Positions 5,819-6,366 of a stretch of DNA of 6,366 nt are shown here, in pieces. A program made the translations under genes and the position numbers. Positions within the stretch are counted from its first letter, which is position 1, and every line of letters starts with the position of its first letter. Origin of the DNA: Actinomycetes bacterium (GTDB taxonomy: Bacteria; Actinomycetota; Thermoleophilia; Solirubrobacterales; Solirubrobacteraceae); contig JAEXXR010000448.1 in the NCBI GenBank assembly GCA_023405705.1, positions 1 to 6,366 on the forward strand. The letters are read 5' to 3'. The notes under the pieces are model-generated. The model saw only the letters and a list, made by a program, of their open reading frames with translations. It searched no databases and was not told the origin of the DNA.

Positions 5819-6286
5819 ATGGCTTCCACACCGCAGGTCGGGGATCCGGCGCCCGACTTCACGCTCGAAGGGACCGACGGGGCGTTCACGCTCTCCTCGC
5901 TGCGGGGGCAGCGGGTCGTGCTGGCGTTCTATCCGGGCGACCAGACGATGGTCTGCACCAAGCAGATGTGCTCGTACCGGGACCGGGCCGACGACCTCTC
6001 GGCGCTCGGGGTGACGGTCGTCGGGATCAGCGGCAAGGACGTCGCCAGCAAGGAGGCGTTTCGCGACAAGCACGGCCTGACGGTGCCGCTGCTCGCCGAC
6101 GCCGACCACGCGGTCGCGCGCGCGTACGGGGTCGCGTCGCGGCTGACCGGCACGAAGCGCGCGACCTTCGTGATCGACGAGGCGGGCACGATCGTGTGGG
6201 AGAAGGTCCACGCCGTCGGGCTCACCTACGTCACCGTCGACGAGCTGAGAGCGGTCCTCGCCGGGCTGCCGGCGAAGGCCGGCTGA
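5819..6286 (+). CDS. Peroxiredoxin, AhpC/TSA superfamily (PrxQ/BCP type)
   Basis: This is a cytosolic thiol peroxidase of 155 residues that reduces hydrogen peroxide and organic hydroperoxides. The thioredoxin fold starts with VGDPAPDFTLEGTDG (7-21). The active-site motif PxxxTxxC is P39-GDQ-T43-MV-C46, so C46 is the peroxidatic cysteine. C51 follows five residues later (CTKQMC), the spacing of an intramolecular resolving cysteine in PrxQ/BCP proteins. R114 in KRATFVID is the conserved active-site arginine. The length and the two-cysteine pattern match the atypical 2-Cys class recycled by thioredoxin. Position 44 is Met, where many BCPs have Pro (TPGC or TPVC). The ATG at 5819 is directly preceded by a TAGGGT box, suggesting leaderless expression. 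It is separated from the tRNA by a terminator and is probably its own unit. Confidence 0.95.
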   Translation: MASTPQVGDPAPDFTLEGTDGAFTLSSLRGQRVVLAFYPGDQTMVCTKQMCSYRDRADDLSALGVTVVGISGKDVASKEAFRDKHGLTVPLLADADHAVARAYGVASRLTGTKRATFVIDEAGTIVWEKVHAVGLTYVTVDELRAVLAGLPAKAG

Positions 6287-6290
6287 GCGG

Positions 6291-6317
6291 GCCCGGCCGG
6301 CCGACGAGCGGCCGGGC
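6291..6317 (+). terminator. GC-rich hairpin after the peroxiredoxin gene, possible terminator
   Basis: GCCCGGCCG (6291-6299) pairs with CGGCCGGGC (6309-6317), a perfect 9-bp stem with a nine-base loop, starting five bases after the stop codon. No T-run follows, so it may be a weak terminator or an RNA-stabilising 3' end. GC-rich palindromes also arise by chance in this DNA. Confidence 0.45.
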
Positions 6318-6366
6318 GCGGAGCGCCGGTCGGCAGGGTGCGCGGGCGGCCGCCTGGAGACGCGGC

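Noticed and set aside
5568..5889. Open frames antisense to tRNA-Gly on the minus strand, encoding strings like GLEPSTFCMASRRSSQLSYIR
   Set aside because: This peptide is the recurrent false protein produced by translating the complement of a tRNA gene. The frames also run through the terminator hairpin and the start of the peroxiredoxin gene.

Overview
The window is very GC-rich DNA whose codons mostly end in G or C, with GTG starts, genes that overlap end to end, and one gene that looks leaderless (a TAGGGT -10 box seven bases before its ATG). This fits a high-GC actinobacterium. The protein sequences feel closest to the Solirubrobacter/Conexibacter/Thermoleophilia group, but that is an impression from memory, not a search result.

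Region 1 (1-3491, minus strand) is a compact four-gene operon read right to left: a PadR-family repressor, an atypical ABC ATPase, a canonical MacB/LolD-type ABC ATPase, and a large FtsX-type permease cut by the left window edge. Each gene overlaps the next by a few bases, so they are very probably co-transcribed and translationally coupled. The first ATPase keeps its Walker A motif but has lost or changed the signature motif, the catalytic glutamate, the Q-loop and the switch histidine. The second ATPase is intact. The likely product is an asymmetric exporter or membrane-remodelling ABC complex under PadR control. Its substrate cannot be read from the sequence.

Region 2 (3492-4173) holds the control region of the padR operon, with an imperfect inverted repeat, a short direct repeat and a candidate -10 box. 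Next comes a small NTF2/SnoaL-fold protein gene on the minus strand.

Region 3 (4174-5585) holds a BaiN/RdsA (HI0933-type) FAD-dependent oxidoreductase on the minus strand. Its upstream region carries a 10-bp sequence repeated in tandem with an 11-bp period.

Region 4 (5569-6366, plus strand) holds tRNA-Gly(GCC) with its own -10 box and a strong terminator hairpin, followed by a PrxQ/BCP-type peroxiredoxin and a GC-rich hairpin after its stop codon. These look like ordinary housekeeping genes. The unusual content is the ABC operon. I saw no CRISPR array, insertion sequence, phage gene or attachment-site duplication. No stretch over 300 bases lacks a gene.
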